From the NCBI GenBank assembly GCA_002221725.1, contig NJFT01000005.1, positions 1 through 64,000 of the forward strand: a DNA stretch of 64,000 bases. Reading direction: 5' to 3'. Position numbers and translations under genes: made by a program. The stretch is from Scedosporium boydii. Taxonomy: Eukaryota > Ascomycota > Sordariomycetes > Microascales > Microascaceae. Below the pieces are notes generated by a model. That model was given only the letters and a program-made list of their open reading frames with translations. It made no database searches and was not told the DNA's origin. Below, in pieces: positions 20,359 through 31,452 of the stretch (its first letter is position 1; every line of letters starts with the position of its first letter).

Positions 20359-23300
20359 ATGATGGTTCGTTCCAGCCTTATATGCCGAGATGCCCATAAC
20401 ATTGCCTTACTGTGTCCCCCCTCTGCCCTGTCAACCGTCGATAGGCAGGAATGGCCCGCTCCTTGGTCTTGGTCTATGAGATCTATAGGCCGGGCTCTCC
20501 CCCCGTCGTAACAGGCAACAACACATCCCCAGGAGCCCAACAAATGTGGCCTTCCCCTGCCATGCCTCACTAAATCGTTGTCAAGAATACACATGTTGTT
20601 TTTACTTGTTTGGACTAACATGTGTCTCATTCGCTTCTTTGTGCAGACCTCATCTCGACCCAACCAAGTTGGCGCAAGCTTTTCCAGCCGTCGCGGCCAT
20701 TCCAACAAGCTGTCCATATCAGATCCGAGCCACCACGTAACAGAAGCCATCGGCACGTTGTACGATGACGAGGATGACGATTCATCGCTCGACCAGCCCC
20801 ACCGACATTCGGTCGGCGGGCGACCGCTCAGCTTCATGCCATCCCCATACACCGAACAACTAACCAGGGGAGCCACGCCTAACAACTCGGAAACGCGACC
20901 CTCTCTCGAACGATCGACGTCCGACAACACAGGGTTCCTAAGCCCCAATTCCGCCAACGCTGCCAACGCCGCGCTAAAGAAGGCCCAGACGATGCCCACT
21001 AGGATCCCGAATCGCCTAAGCACGTCCTTCGATTCGAGCGGCATGCCGCCGCTGTCACCGACCCTATCACTAAAGGATGTGCAGGCCGACCCCGCCACGT
21101 CTCAGTTTGCCCTGACGAATATTGACAATCCAAATGATATCGCCCAGGAGCTCAGTAATCTTCAGGCTCTCAGGAGGATGTCGATGGATGTGGGGAATAA
21201 CAATGACCCCGACATGGTACCCTTTTCGGCCATGTCCCTAATGGCCATGCCTTCCATTGCTCCTTCGGGCGGCGACGATGAGGCTGACCCCTCCAGGTTA
21301 TTATGGGTACCGGCTAGGGTCCATCCTGAGTTGGCGCCCATGGAGTTCAAGTCCTTTTTGGAGAAGAGGGTACAGTCCATCAAAAGGAGGTCTGCGAGCG
21401 AGTCATCCCTGTCGGAGGATGATGGCTTAGCCCGCAGCAACTCGGCTGGTTTGAGGAGGAAGAAATCCATGCTGTCAAGGCAGATCGACCCCTCCGGAGC
21501 CAGCGGAGGCTCAGGCTTTGTAGACGGTGCCGAGAGGCTAGGGCGCCAGGGTAGTGGTCGATCGACGCCGGAGTTAACTATTGACGAACTGGTCAAGGAC
21601 CCGAGCAAGGTCGTGCAGAAACTCACCCAGGAGTCGAAGATGCAAGAACTCGGTGCGGAGTCCAACATCGAAGATATGCCCATCCTCCCGATGCCGCCCG
21701 GTGCGGGGCTGCGAAGATCAACCCGGACGCAATATAGGAAAGGAGGAAGTTTGCGCAGTAACAAACTTCCATTTTCGAAACGCATCGCTTCACGGCAAGC
21801 CGAAGCAGCTGAGGCAGCTGGTGACGATGGTCAGCTTTCACCTCCAACGGCACCGCCGGGCCACGGCCTCTCTCGAACACAGTCAGAGCCGATTTCTGCT
21901 GAAAACTACTCACGACCGAACCGCCCCTTGCGGAGACAGCACAAACTCTCCCAAGATTCGGGGTCGCCAATCACTGCATCGCCTACCTCGGCGGACGCGA
22001 CAACACCAGCCACGACAGATGCCAGTACCTCTTCACAAAACCGTACATTCCAGGTTGACGGAACCAGCGCAGTTCCGCAGATAATAGAAACACCTCCCGA
22101 GGAGACCCTCTCCACGACACAACGCTTCCCCCAAAGATCATCCTCCCAGAAAGCTGGAGCCCAGATGCTCACGACCCAATCTCAACAACAACAAATTAAG
22201 CAACAGCAGCAGCAGCCGATAATCCCCGATGAGCCGCCAGCGAAATCAAGCAAACGTCAAGCAGCTGCGCGACAAGCTCAAGCGTCTCAGCAATCCCAGG
22301 CAACCAAGACCGCCTCGAGCCTAAGTGAGATGAGCCCCAACTCCACCCCGGTTCTCGCCGATGGCCGATCCAGCCGAACCGACACCCTCACCTACATCCC
22401 GACCTACACCGGAGACGACAAGAAGTACGACAGGAAGAGCAAGCGAGACAAGGACGACGACGCCGGCAGCACGACCTCGTCCAAGTCGGGCTGGAAGTGG
22501 TTCAAGGGAGACGACAAGAAGAAGAAGGATGACGACCATAAGAAGTCCAAGAGTAAAGGGTTCGTGGAAAGCAATGTGCGTCTCGACGTCATCCAGACAT
22601 CTATTGAAAACGCCGTATCCAAGGGCCGCGAGAGCCTGCTTCTCGACAGGGACAACCCGGACAACAATAAATCCAGCGAAGATCGGAAGAAGGAAAGCAA
22701 CCGCAAGTCCGATTCCAGGAAAGAAAAGGACGGCAACATATTTTCCAACCTGTTCGGCGGCAGCAAGAAGAAGAGCGAAAAGGAAAGCGGGAAGAAGAGC
22801 CACAGCCGGAAAGTCTCCGAGGAACCCCCTTACCGACCACTACGACCGGACATGGACTACCCGTGGACTCGATTCCCCCTCTTGGAGGAGCGCGCCATCT
22901 ACCGCATGGCCCACATCAAGCTCGCCAACCCGCGCAGGTCGCTGCACAGCCAGGTTCTTCTCAGCAACTTCATGTACAATTATCTCGCCATCGTGCAGGC
23001 CATGCATCCGCAGATGCAGATCCCCGTTTCCCCGCAGCAGAGGCGGCTGGAGGAGGAGAGGAGAAGGAAGGAGCAGGAGAATCAGTATCTTGCGGAGCAA
23101 CAGCAGCAGCAGATGCAGATGCAGGGTAATCAGGATAGCATCGACCGATATACATTTGACTATCACAGGGTAAGCGGGTTAACACGAGTCTCTTCAAGAC
23201 AGTAGTTAGCTAACTTGGGCGATTCATCAGGATGCAAACCAGGCGCAATATGGCGAGGCGCATGCCGCTGACGAGAGCGTCGATTACATGGATGACACTC

Positions 23301-23467
23301 ATATTTATGACTACGATGAGCACGGCGATCAGAATGATCCTCGGGATCATGGAAACTCTTACGGTGGCCATGATGGCAACTATGGACAGCAGCAGGGAGA
23401 CAAAGATTACTACGCTTACGGGAACAAGCAGGATGGTGACGACAGTCGAAGGGGAGATTTATGGTAG
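20359..23467 (+). CDS. zds1: Zds1-family polarity/PP2A regulator, about 921 aa (start uncertain)
   Basis: Zds proteins act in cell polarity and mitosis, in yeast by binding the Cdc55 subunit of PP2A. Two conserved family regions are present: LLWVPARVHPELAPMEFKSF near residue 220, and the Zds C-terminal domain near 740-790 with YPWTRFPLLEERAIYRMAHI and a following HSQVLLSNFMYNYLAIVQ. A further conserved start is RRGHSNKLSISDPSHHV. Certain exons are 20647-23169 and 23231-23467, ending DSRRGDLW. A good acceptor (TTTGTGCAG at 20638-20646) with branch CTAAC shows that the ATG at 20578 lies inside an intron. The first exon must end in phase 0; the best candidate is a tiny exon ATGATG (20359-20364) before a GTTCGT donor, giving MMTSSRPNQVG. 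This start is an inference. The middle is polar, with poly-Q and K/D-rich stretches. Confidence 0.85.
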
Positions 23468-25390
23468 CCTCTCTGAAAGCCGAGATAAATCCTCCCCGAG
23501 AGGTTGTGCCGACTCGAACCTAATGCTCCTTTCCTTCTGGCACCTGAGTTGCCTAAGCTCAAGCCTTGCAAGATCCGTAGCGGGAAGGAAGGACGAAGCA
23601 GAGCGCGCGGGAGATTTGGTGCCTTCATAGAGGATTGGATGACGGGAAGAGGACTACAGCAAAGGATCGGGAGTTTCTATTGTGCGTGTATGAATGTATC
23701 TCCGAAAGCTTACCAACATCTTCTTCTTCATGCATCAGGGCGGCGTTTTAGTTTTCATTGGGAACCGGAGGGAAGGAGGAGGTGTAAAGTTTTTTTTCTT
23801 TCTTTATGTGATGGGGAGTCTGAAACATTTCTTCTTCCTGTTTCTTTTTGTACGAAGATGTCTATTTCTTTTATCTATTTTATCTCAGGCGCGGTTTTAT
23901 CTCCTTTTTCTTGTTTTACTTCACGGTTCCTCGCCTCTTCCTTCTTCCCTTTCCCTCCGTTTTAGGCCGTCTTTTGCTTTTTTTGCCCCTTTTACTTTAT
24001 ATCTCTAGGAATGAAGTGCGGAATGAGTGGCTGTCGCAGCAGGAATGGAGAGAGAGAGAGAATAGTTTTCTGGCGTGGCACATTGGGAAACATGAGATAT
24101 TGCCAGAATTCCAAATTGTGGAGGTAACCAACATTGTTTCCTGAGGTTGGCTCTACTGTTTTCAAACACTTGGCCCTGGATTGTGTGTTTGTGTAGTCGT
24201 TCTGTATAGGCTTGCTGGTGGGTATGTGGAAACAAGTGTTGGCCTTTGATGGGAAAAGTGTCTGTCTCAGGAGTTGAGACAAAGAAAGGACAAAGGAAGA
24301 CGGCAACAATCATGGTCACAATCAAGATAAGCAGGTCGATTGTGCTTGGGATTTGGAAACACAAATGTTGATCAAGTCTCTCAGTCTGCTTCTGGACGTC
24401 TCCGTATCGGCTCTCCTCCTCTCAGGTCTCCGGCCCTGTAATCCACCGAATGTACTGTGACTCTAGCAATTCGAGAGGCTGGCCGGGCGTCATGTTCGGA
24501 GCGGGCTCGAATTATTATCGACATCATCTCATCTTATCAATCAGATCGGGATAGGTAGTTGAGCGTCTTCATGGCATGAAGATCCATGTCCAGAGGTTGA
24601 GGAGGAATCAAATGCGCGGTCAGGGAGTATCTACCGATATTTTGCCGCTCGGCACCTCCTCGCTGGGGCTTGACAACACTGTGCAAATAGGACAGAATAA
24701 TTCCCTAATATTAATACAATGAATAACAGAGCAGTGCATTTCACAACTTTATGAAGATTGATCTCAACACCCACTGTACCTCTGGACTTCGTAGTGTATC
24801 TCCCCACGCAACTTCATTGAAGGAACCCGCTCGGTCCACTTCATACTTCATTGGGACATTGCAGGACGAAGTGGCACTGCACCTTTGGAATTGAACATTG
24901 ATTCTTGAGGCTGTCAACTCCTTCCCAAACCCTGGTCCGCTCTCTGTTCCTCACTGCCAAATTGTACCAATCCAGTCCCAAGGATTTTTTTGTCCCCATT
25001 CAGCGTTTGATATTTTCCTAGATCATCACCAACCCAGCCTCGTGCTGCATCCCGACCTCTTCTCCAAACCCTCCCTTTTTCTTCATCCCCCATCCGAACC
25101 TTTCCCCATCAAATCGACCTTCCACACATTTCTCCTAGCTCTCCCTTGATACCCCCGACCCGCCGACGCGATCGATATCGCGAAGACTCCGACACCCCAT
25201 TTCTTCTTGATTCGAATCGTTCTAACCCAAAGCTTGCCTGAGGTCTCTCCTTTCGAAAGGCCAGGCTAGCCGCACTCAACCCCATCCCGAAACATCCCCT
25301 CCTCCTCGCCGGATTCTTCCACACCTCCTCTGCAATCTTCCTTTGACGACTCTCTTTGAGCTCGCCGATATTTCTTTTTCTTCCCCTAGG
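23468..25390. other. Intergenic region zds1 to DUF2433 gene
   Basis: About 1.9 kb. The first 550 bases are T-rich and probably the zds1 3' untranslated region. The last 450 bases are strongly C/T-rich, as in fungal leaders. A copy of ACTTCGTAGTG lies at 24786-24796. No gene is supported. Confidence 0.5.
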
Positions 25391-27882
25391 ATGGCCGCTG
25401 TAAGTACTTTATCAAGCTTCCACGTCACCTGCGTCAGCCCATGTCTAGCTCTGCTTGAGCGCCTTGCTCAGGCAACGAAGCTTTCGCGACATCTACCTAC
25501 CTCCGCCTCGTCCTTCTCCTCTGCCCAGCCGTCGACAGATAATCCGTCCTTTCCTTCCTCCATCTCTTTCGTTGGCAGGCTCATAATTACGCATTCTTCC
25601 CTACCCGGCGCATCTTTCCTCCCCTCGCCTAGTTCATCATACCAAACATCATCTTGAAATTTGATACTAATGACTCGCCGATCTCGCCAGCCTCGTATCT
25701 ACAACAACTCAGGCTACCTGCCTAATGGAGCCACCAATCTTCCCCCCGGTGCCGCCCCTCTGCTGCCCAACCAGGGCCGAATAATTCAGACTGGCCCAAT
25801 CCGAGTACTCTGCATAGCCGATGTTCGAGGTGCGCCATTTCCCCCATGGCGAATCTTACGTTCCGAATCACCCAGGGAAAAGGGGATGAGCTTTTGTTAA
25901 CCGTTCTTGCTTGTAGGAAACCTTCGTTCCCTTAACGAGCTCGCCAAGAACGCCCGTGCTGATCACATCATCCATACTGGCGATTTTGGTTTCTACGATG
26001 ACACTTCTCTCGAGAGGATTGCGGAAAAGTTTGTTGCCTCCCACTCGCTCACATAACCCGTGCCGGATCCAATGCATTTTGGTGTCATCAGCTTTTCGAT
26101 GGCGATGCTAACGATTTGATCGTCTTTAGGACCCTTAAGCATGTCGCCCAATATTCCCCTCTGATCTCCGAGACCGTCAAGAAGGCGATCCAAGCCGGCC
26201 CCAGCCCCGTCAAGACCCGCTTCGCTCCCCACGATCTCCCTCTATCCGAGCTTCCCCTCTTGCTCAGCGGCGAGTTGAAGCTTGACGTGCCTGTATACAC
26301 AGTATGGGGAGCTTGTGAGGACGTCCGAGTGCTGGAGAGGTTTCGATCCGGCGAATACAAGGTGCACAACCTCCACATCATCGATGAAGCCCGATCCATG
26401 CTCCTAGAGATTGGAGGTGTCAAGTTGAGGCTCTTGGGTCTAGGTGGTGCCGTTGTCATGCACAAGCTCTTCGACAATGGTGAGGGCCGAACCACGATCG
26501 CTGGTGGCCAGGGTACCATGTGGACCACTTTGCTCCAAATGGGCGAGCTCATTGATACGGCGAATCGAGTTTACGATCCAACCGAGACCAGGATCTTCGT
26601 TACCCACGCTTCGCCTGCGCGAGAGGGTATCCTCAACCAGCTTTCCGTCACCCTTAAGGCCGACTTTTCCATCTCCGCCGGTCTTCACTTCCGTTATGGC
26701 AGCTCCTACAACGAATTCAGTGTGAATCCGACTCTCGATCACTACCGTGGAAAGCTTGCCGCGTCCAAGGCCTCTTTCAACGACGTCTGGGAGACGGTCA
26801 AGGGTGAGGTAGAACCCGCCATTCAGCAGAACGAGGCGCAGCAAAACCTGCTCAAGAACGCTCTTCAGATCGTTGATAAGATGCCCACTACTGCCGCTGG
26901 AGGCAACCCCTTCGGAGGCCCCGTTGCCGGTCAAACGGCTCTCGGCCAGGTCGATGAGAGCGCTTTCAAGAACATGTGGAACTTCAACCTTGCAGATGCC
27001 GCCTTTGGCTGGCTTGTCCTTGAGATCCAGGATGGAAGGATTGGTACCGAGATGCGTGCACAAGGCTTCAACTTTGCCCACCGTGGATCAAAGCAGCCAC
27101 CCGCGTCCATCCCCGTACAACCAGCGCCGGCTTCACCTGCAGTATCTTCCCCCAACCCCCAGGCCAGCCAACAGCCCGCGCCTCCCGCTGCCGCCGCCAA
27201 CCGACAAGCACCTGCGGCCCAGCAGCCTAAGCCCGCTGTTTCTTCTCCGGCCCCTGCCAGCGCTCAACCTAAAGTCGTTACTCCCCAGCCTGCTCCTACC
27301 AAAGAGCCCGAGAAGCAGGGCCCTGCGGCTAATGGATCCACGCCTACACCCGAAACGTCGGCCTCACCAGCGCCCAAGACACCTGCGCAGGAAATCATCG
27401 GTCTTTTCATTATGAACGTTAGCACCGATGACCAGGCCCGTGATCTCTTCACAGAAGAGGATAAAGCCAAGATTCTCAAGATCGAGAAGTGGGGTGCATC
27501 GAACAAGGTCGCCCAGTTTAAGACGACCGAGGAACGCGACGCCGCTATGGCTCGACTACCCGATGACATCAAGAACCGAACTCAGGAGGACCGGTCTAAG
27601 CCCCTCGTTAAGATCTTCCAACCCCGCGAGTCCAAGCCGTACGGCAGGGGCGGCGGTGCCGGGAATTGGGGCAGCAGCGGTCGTGGCGGTTCTTCCAACG
27701 CGGGTAGCGGCTACCGAAGTGCCGGTGGCGGTGCGAGCGACTCAGAGAGCACCCGACGAGGTGGTAGAGGTGGCCGTGGTCGCGGCGACCGTAGCCGGGG
27801 AGGCAGGGGTCGAGGTGGCCTGAAGGATGGCGGCGCTTCCTCGCCTGCTCCCTCTTCTGCCACCCCTGTTCCGGAGTCGTAA
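25391..27882 (+). CDS. DUF2433 protein: phosphoesterase-like fold with RGG tail, 670 aa
   Basis: Proposed exons: 25391-25399 (only ATGGCCGCT before GTAAGT), 25691-25829, 25917-26028 and 26130-27882. Phases agree and the joins read MAA|PRIYNNSG, DVR|GNLRSLNE and AEK|TLKHVAQYS. The N-terminal part (about residues 40-330) resembles a calcineurin-like phosphoesterase: VLCIADVRGNLRSLNELA, HTGDFGFYD, VWGACEDVRVLERF and IFVTHASP. The metal-site signatures are altered: DxH is DVR and GNHD is GACED, so catalysis is doubtful. DUF2433 is known as a fungal family tied to this fold. A proline/alanine/glutamine-rich linker follows, then a short ordered segment (IIGLFIMNVSTDDQARDLF) and an RGG-rich C-terminus (RRGGRGGRGRGDRSRGGRGR) suggesting RNA binding. 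No signal peptide; probably cytosolic. Function unproven. Confidence 0.88.
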
Positions 27883-29045
27883 GGACATCTAACCCCATAC
27901 GTCTCGATCCCCTCGCCGTCACTTGACTCTCTATTGTGGACGGTACCCCTATCTACCGTCTACGACAGCTCGTCACAGGCGAGTTAACAATAGCAAGCAC
28001 GTTAAAACAACAGCCTCGTACGGCTACAGTGTTACTGCTGCGTTGCGAACCTTGGAATGCGAGGACGTCGCCTGAGGAAGAGCAGAGATGTGATGTACTC
28101 CTTTCAAGTCTTAGAAGAAGTGGATTATCTAGTCTTGACTGCAATGATACCACGGTGATATTTTTCTTCCTATCCGCCAAAAGGCGGCTATGTATTGGTA
28201 ATACGATGGAAGGATCTGCACCTTTTGGAGGGGTGAGCACAAAACTCCTCGCAGAGTCTGGTATCGTACTCCTTTTCGAAGTACCTATTCTTGTTTTTCT
28301 TTTTCCTCTTTTTTATTCCAAAATTTTGTCCTCTTTTTCTGGGATGAAAATGTCACCGTTCTCGAGGGTGTTGTTTTCCCAGTTCGCGATGTTTTTGGAG
28401 TCGGGAGGAAATTTAGTTTTAGCGCTTTTTCTTCTCTTTACTGCGCTTTCTGTCATGTCAACTAGGTGTCGTCTAATGGAACCTCTGTTCCCAATCCTTG
28501 TGTTTCACAATCGTCGTGGTTTTGAAAGATTGGTTGTGGACTGTTTGTTTTAACCACCTTTGTTCCTTTACACGCTTTCTCCCAAATCCTCCTCGGCAAC
28601 AAGGTGGTGTACCTACCGCCTTCACTGAACCCTCTTGTTCTGCAGAAAAGGCTTTCATTTTTTTTTTTTTTTTTCTTGTTTCTCTTCGCTTGTGTAACTG
28701 AAAAGACGGGGCTGTTTTTGGGGGGCGGAATGAACGGAGGGTAGGGAGGGACAATAAAAATGCTGCGTTAAACCTCGAACTCACTTATGATATCCTTCAC
28801 CTACAAAGTTGATATTCGTAAACCATACTTCTTCTCTGGCTTAATGGCACGCGTGCAAATGCGGCTCGGCTTGGTCGTAGTGGCATTTTGTATGATTCTA
28901 TATCAGTCTTCGCAACCATTTCTAATTTTACTAATGTACATTGCCCAACCTGGGCTACCATCCATGCTCGTAATCTGGAGGCATGGAAGAAACAGAGATC
29001 TGGAAGATCAGCCGCCCCCCTGATCTCTTCTCCTTAATCCTATAA
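27883..29045. other. Convergent 3' regions of DUF2433 gene and coq5
   Basis: About 1.2 kb between two genes that point at each other. It contains T-rich stretches and a long T run (about 28657-28674). No gene is supported. Confidence 0.5.
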
Positions 29046-30159
29046 TTACACGACAGGCTTGATACCCTTGTGAATGGCGGCAATGCCATTCGTCAAGTTC
29101 TCATAGCCGTCACCCGAAACAGCAAAGCCCGCATCAACAATCATATCACGGAACTCCTCCTGCTTAGGGAACCGCTCAATGCTCTCAACGAGGTACTGGT
29201 AGCTATCCCTATCGCCAGCAACGACGTGGCCGATCAGAGGAATAGCGCTAAACGACCAGCGCTTGTACAGGGCGTCAAGGATAGGGTTACCCTGCACGGC
29301 GCTAAACTCCAGACAAGCGAAAACACCGCCGGGCCGGAGAACGCGGTGCGCCTCCCTCAACGCGGCAGGGATGTCCGTAAAGTTTCGAATACCAAAGGCG
29401 ACGGTGTACAGATCGACCGAGTTATCCGGGATGGAGGCAGGCAGCTGGGTAGCGTCGGCGACGAGGAAGGAGAGTGCGGCCTGGTGGGAGATGGGGAGGG
29501 ATTCGGAGCGGGAGCGGCCGACGGCCAGCATGGAGGGGTTGATGTCGGAGATGGTCAGGTGTACGGAGGGGTGGTTGTGGATGTCGATGGCGTGGCGGAG
29601 GAGGCGGAAGGCTATGTCGCCTGTGCCGCCGGCGATGTCGAGGAGGCGGAGGTCGGAGGAGGGTGTTGTTGGCACGAGGCCTGCGGAGAGACCGGAGACG
29701 AATTGGTCTCTTTTCAGAGGGAGCAAGTTTTACATGGTGAGCACGATTGCACAGTAGTTTCAATTTCTTTGGGGGTCATGGATTGCTTGCGGTCCTTGAC
29801 TATCACGAGGCGGAAGGAAGAGAAAAGGAACGGGGCTTGCGCGAGAGAGAGAGAGAGAGAGATTAAGAAGAAGGGAAGACATACTTCCACACCCTATGCC
29901 AGCCGAAAGACATGAGATCGTTCATCTTGTCATACGACTCAGCGACACTAGAGAAGACGCCCGCCACGCGCTTCGTCTTTTCTTCCTCTGTGACAGTTTG
30001 GAATCCGAAATGCGTCGTTCGTGAGGAGCCGTCGCTCGTTTGCGATGTCGAGGTATCGAGGAGGCATGCGGATCGTGAGAAGGAACGGAATTGAATCGAT
30101 TGGCGGGAAAGAGGTGATGCTACACGCCTTGCGGCGCGTAGACACGGCCGTGACGCCAT
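29046..30159 (-). CDS. coq5: Coq5, 2-methoxy-6-polyprenyl-1,4-benzoquinol methylase, 312 aa
   Basis: Coq5 performs the C-methylation step of ubiquinone synthesis, using S-adenosylmethionine, as a peripheral protein of the mitochondrial inner membrane within the Coq synthome. Exons on the minus strand: 30159-29885 and 29709-29046; the join HRVWK|DQFVSGL restores the conserved sequence. The N-terminus ([15 protein letters not shown]...FRSFSRSA) is an arginine-rich mitochondrial presequence. UbiE/Coq5 signatures follow: [18 protein letters not shown] near residue 75-90, the SAM loop [13 protein letters not shown] near 114-126, then [20 protein letters not shown] and [16 protein letters not shown]. 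The intron carries a GA dinucleotide run. Length matches the family. Confidence 0.95.
29843..29862. repeat. coq5: GA dinucleotide microsatellite in the coq5 intron
   Basis: About ten uninterrupted GA units on the plus strand, inside the single coq5 intron; on the transcribed strand this is a CT run that could act as a polypyrimidine tract. Confidence 0.8.
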
Positions 30160-30452
30160 TGTAAAACTGAAAAGGAAAACGAATTGGGGGGTTGAGTTAG
30201 AACCTATCCCAAGCGTCAGCAGGAGATTTTAGAAATCGCCAAATCGGAAAGTTTGAAGCTTGAGGTTCGAAATGGGATGATTGCATGGGGCTTTTCCGGA
30301 AGGTGGCAGTGTGGCTGAAGATGGGGCCCGCCACACGACGTGGCTTGGGTTTCCCTGCAGGCACCCGCCCAAACCGTGACCCTGCAACCGAGCGCCAAGC
30401 GTGGGGCACAGCTTGAGGATCTATCTTGACTTACCACATGACGAGCTTGAGC

Positions 30453-30701
30453 TCACGAACGCAATTCTTCTTCAAGACACCGATCACTATCGATGTCTGG
30501 CGGGCGCAAGGTGGCAGGAGGAGGATGCTGGATGGCTCCAATCTCTATATCCTCGTCGTTCTGCTCGAGCTCTCGCTCTTGCTGGCGGCTGAGGGCGGCG
30601 ACGATGAAGTTCATCAGGCACTTGCGGCTCAACCACGTTACGATTAGGATCAGAAAGAAAATCAAACAGAATGTCAATGCGATTGCGTCTCCTGGATACA
30701 T
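30453..30701 (-). CDS. Small single-pass membrane protein, 82 aa
   Basis: ATG-initiated ORF on the minus strand. Residues 7-25 form a strong hydrophobic segment (AIALTFCLIFFLILIVTWL) followed at once by basic residues (SRKC), which by the positive-inside rule puts the C-terminus in the cytosol. The rest is polar and acidic (RQQERELEQNDEDIEIG, then PPATLRPPDIDSD). I do not recognise a family. It is upstream of coq5 on the same strand, separated by about 290 bases, and divergent from the BCKDH gene. The clear membrane segment with a charged flank makes a real small protein plausible. Confidence 0.5.
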   Translation of the reverse strand: MYPGDAIALTFCLIFFLILIVTWLSRKCLMNFIVAALSRQQERELEQNDEDIEIGAIQHPPPATLRPPDIDSDRCLEEELRS

Positions 30702-31452
30702 TGTTGCGTATTCCGTAGGGAGGAGTCGTTTGGCTTGTCGATTTTCTATGATGCGAGTCGGAAACGTTTGCTTTGGGAGTCGCTGGACTGAAGGGGATGT
30801 TTGGAGGGTTTGGTTATGTTTACATTTTTATTCTACTGAGGATTTATTTTTGACATTTATAGGAATCCACGATCCTTCGTTCATGATGCTCTCTTCGTTC
30901 TGCTGCTTTGAGATCATCTTTGAGATCATCGTGATGCCTGCAACTCCGCGTTGAGTGTGCTTCCCCAGTGCTCTTCTTTGGGGGTTGGTGGGGTGTTCCT
31001 GAGTGAATCCAGGGGTACCAATTTGGTGTGCCCACCAAACAAGGGACTGGCACAAAACTCTCTAGCCAAAAAAATAACAAAGAACCTTAGCAGAACTATT
31101 GAAGGTGCCAGTTCAGGAAATTTCCCAGGAACCGTGGGTCCGGGGACAGACTCGTTTTCTATCGGGTTTTTGCTGGGGAAGCCGGCATTTCATAGTCTCG
31201 GCCTCAGCTTTCGGCGTCGGCTTGCTGGGGTATTCGCTTTGCGTCGGCTCTTATGACGTCGTCTAGGATATCCGCGCCAGCCCGCCCAAGAAGAACAAGA
31301 CTATGAATTCTTCGGAAGAGGACTTCTCCTCAATGTTTATTTTTTTCTAATTGAGTAGTGAAATTTGAGTTATCGTCCTTCCATTTCATTCAATTGCTAT
31401 TCCTGGGGAAATTTCCATCATCCTCACCGGTAGAATATAAGAGCCATCAAAC
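30702..31452. other. Divergent promoter region
   Basis: About 750 bases between the small membrane protein gene (-) and the BCKDH E1 alpha gene (+). No coding exon is supported. A TATA-like element (AGAATATAAGAG, about 31433-31444) lies directly before the ATG at 31453, too close to serve as its TATA box unless the leader is extremely short. Confidence 0.4.

Noticed and set aside
20229..21098. 289-aa open frame on the minus strand
   Set aside because: It is antisense to the zds1 exon that carries conserved Zds sequence, and its protein shows no family likeness.
23694..24144. Phenylalanine-rich open frames after zds1
   Set aside because: Produced by T-rich 3' untranslated sequence in several frames; not protein-like.
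29070..29915. 281-aa open frame on the plus strand
   Set aside because: Antisense of coq5; valine/glycine-rich shadow of the methyltransferase codons.
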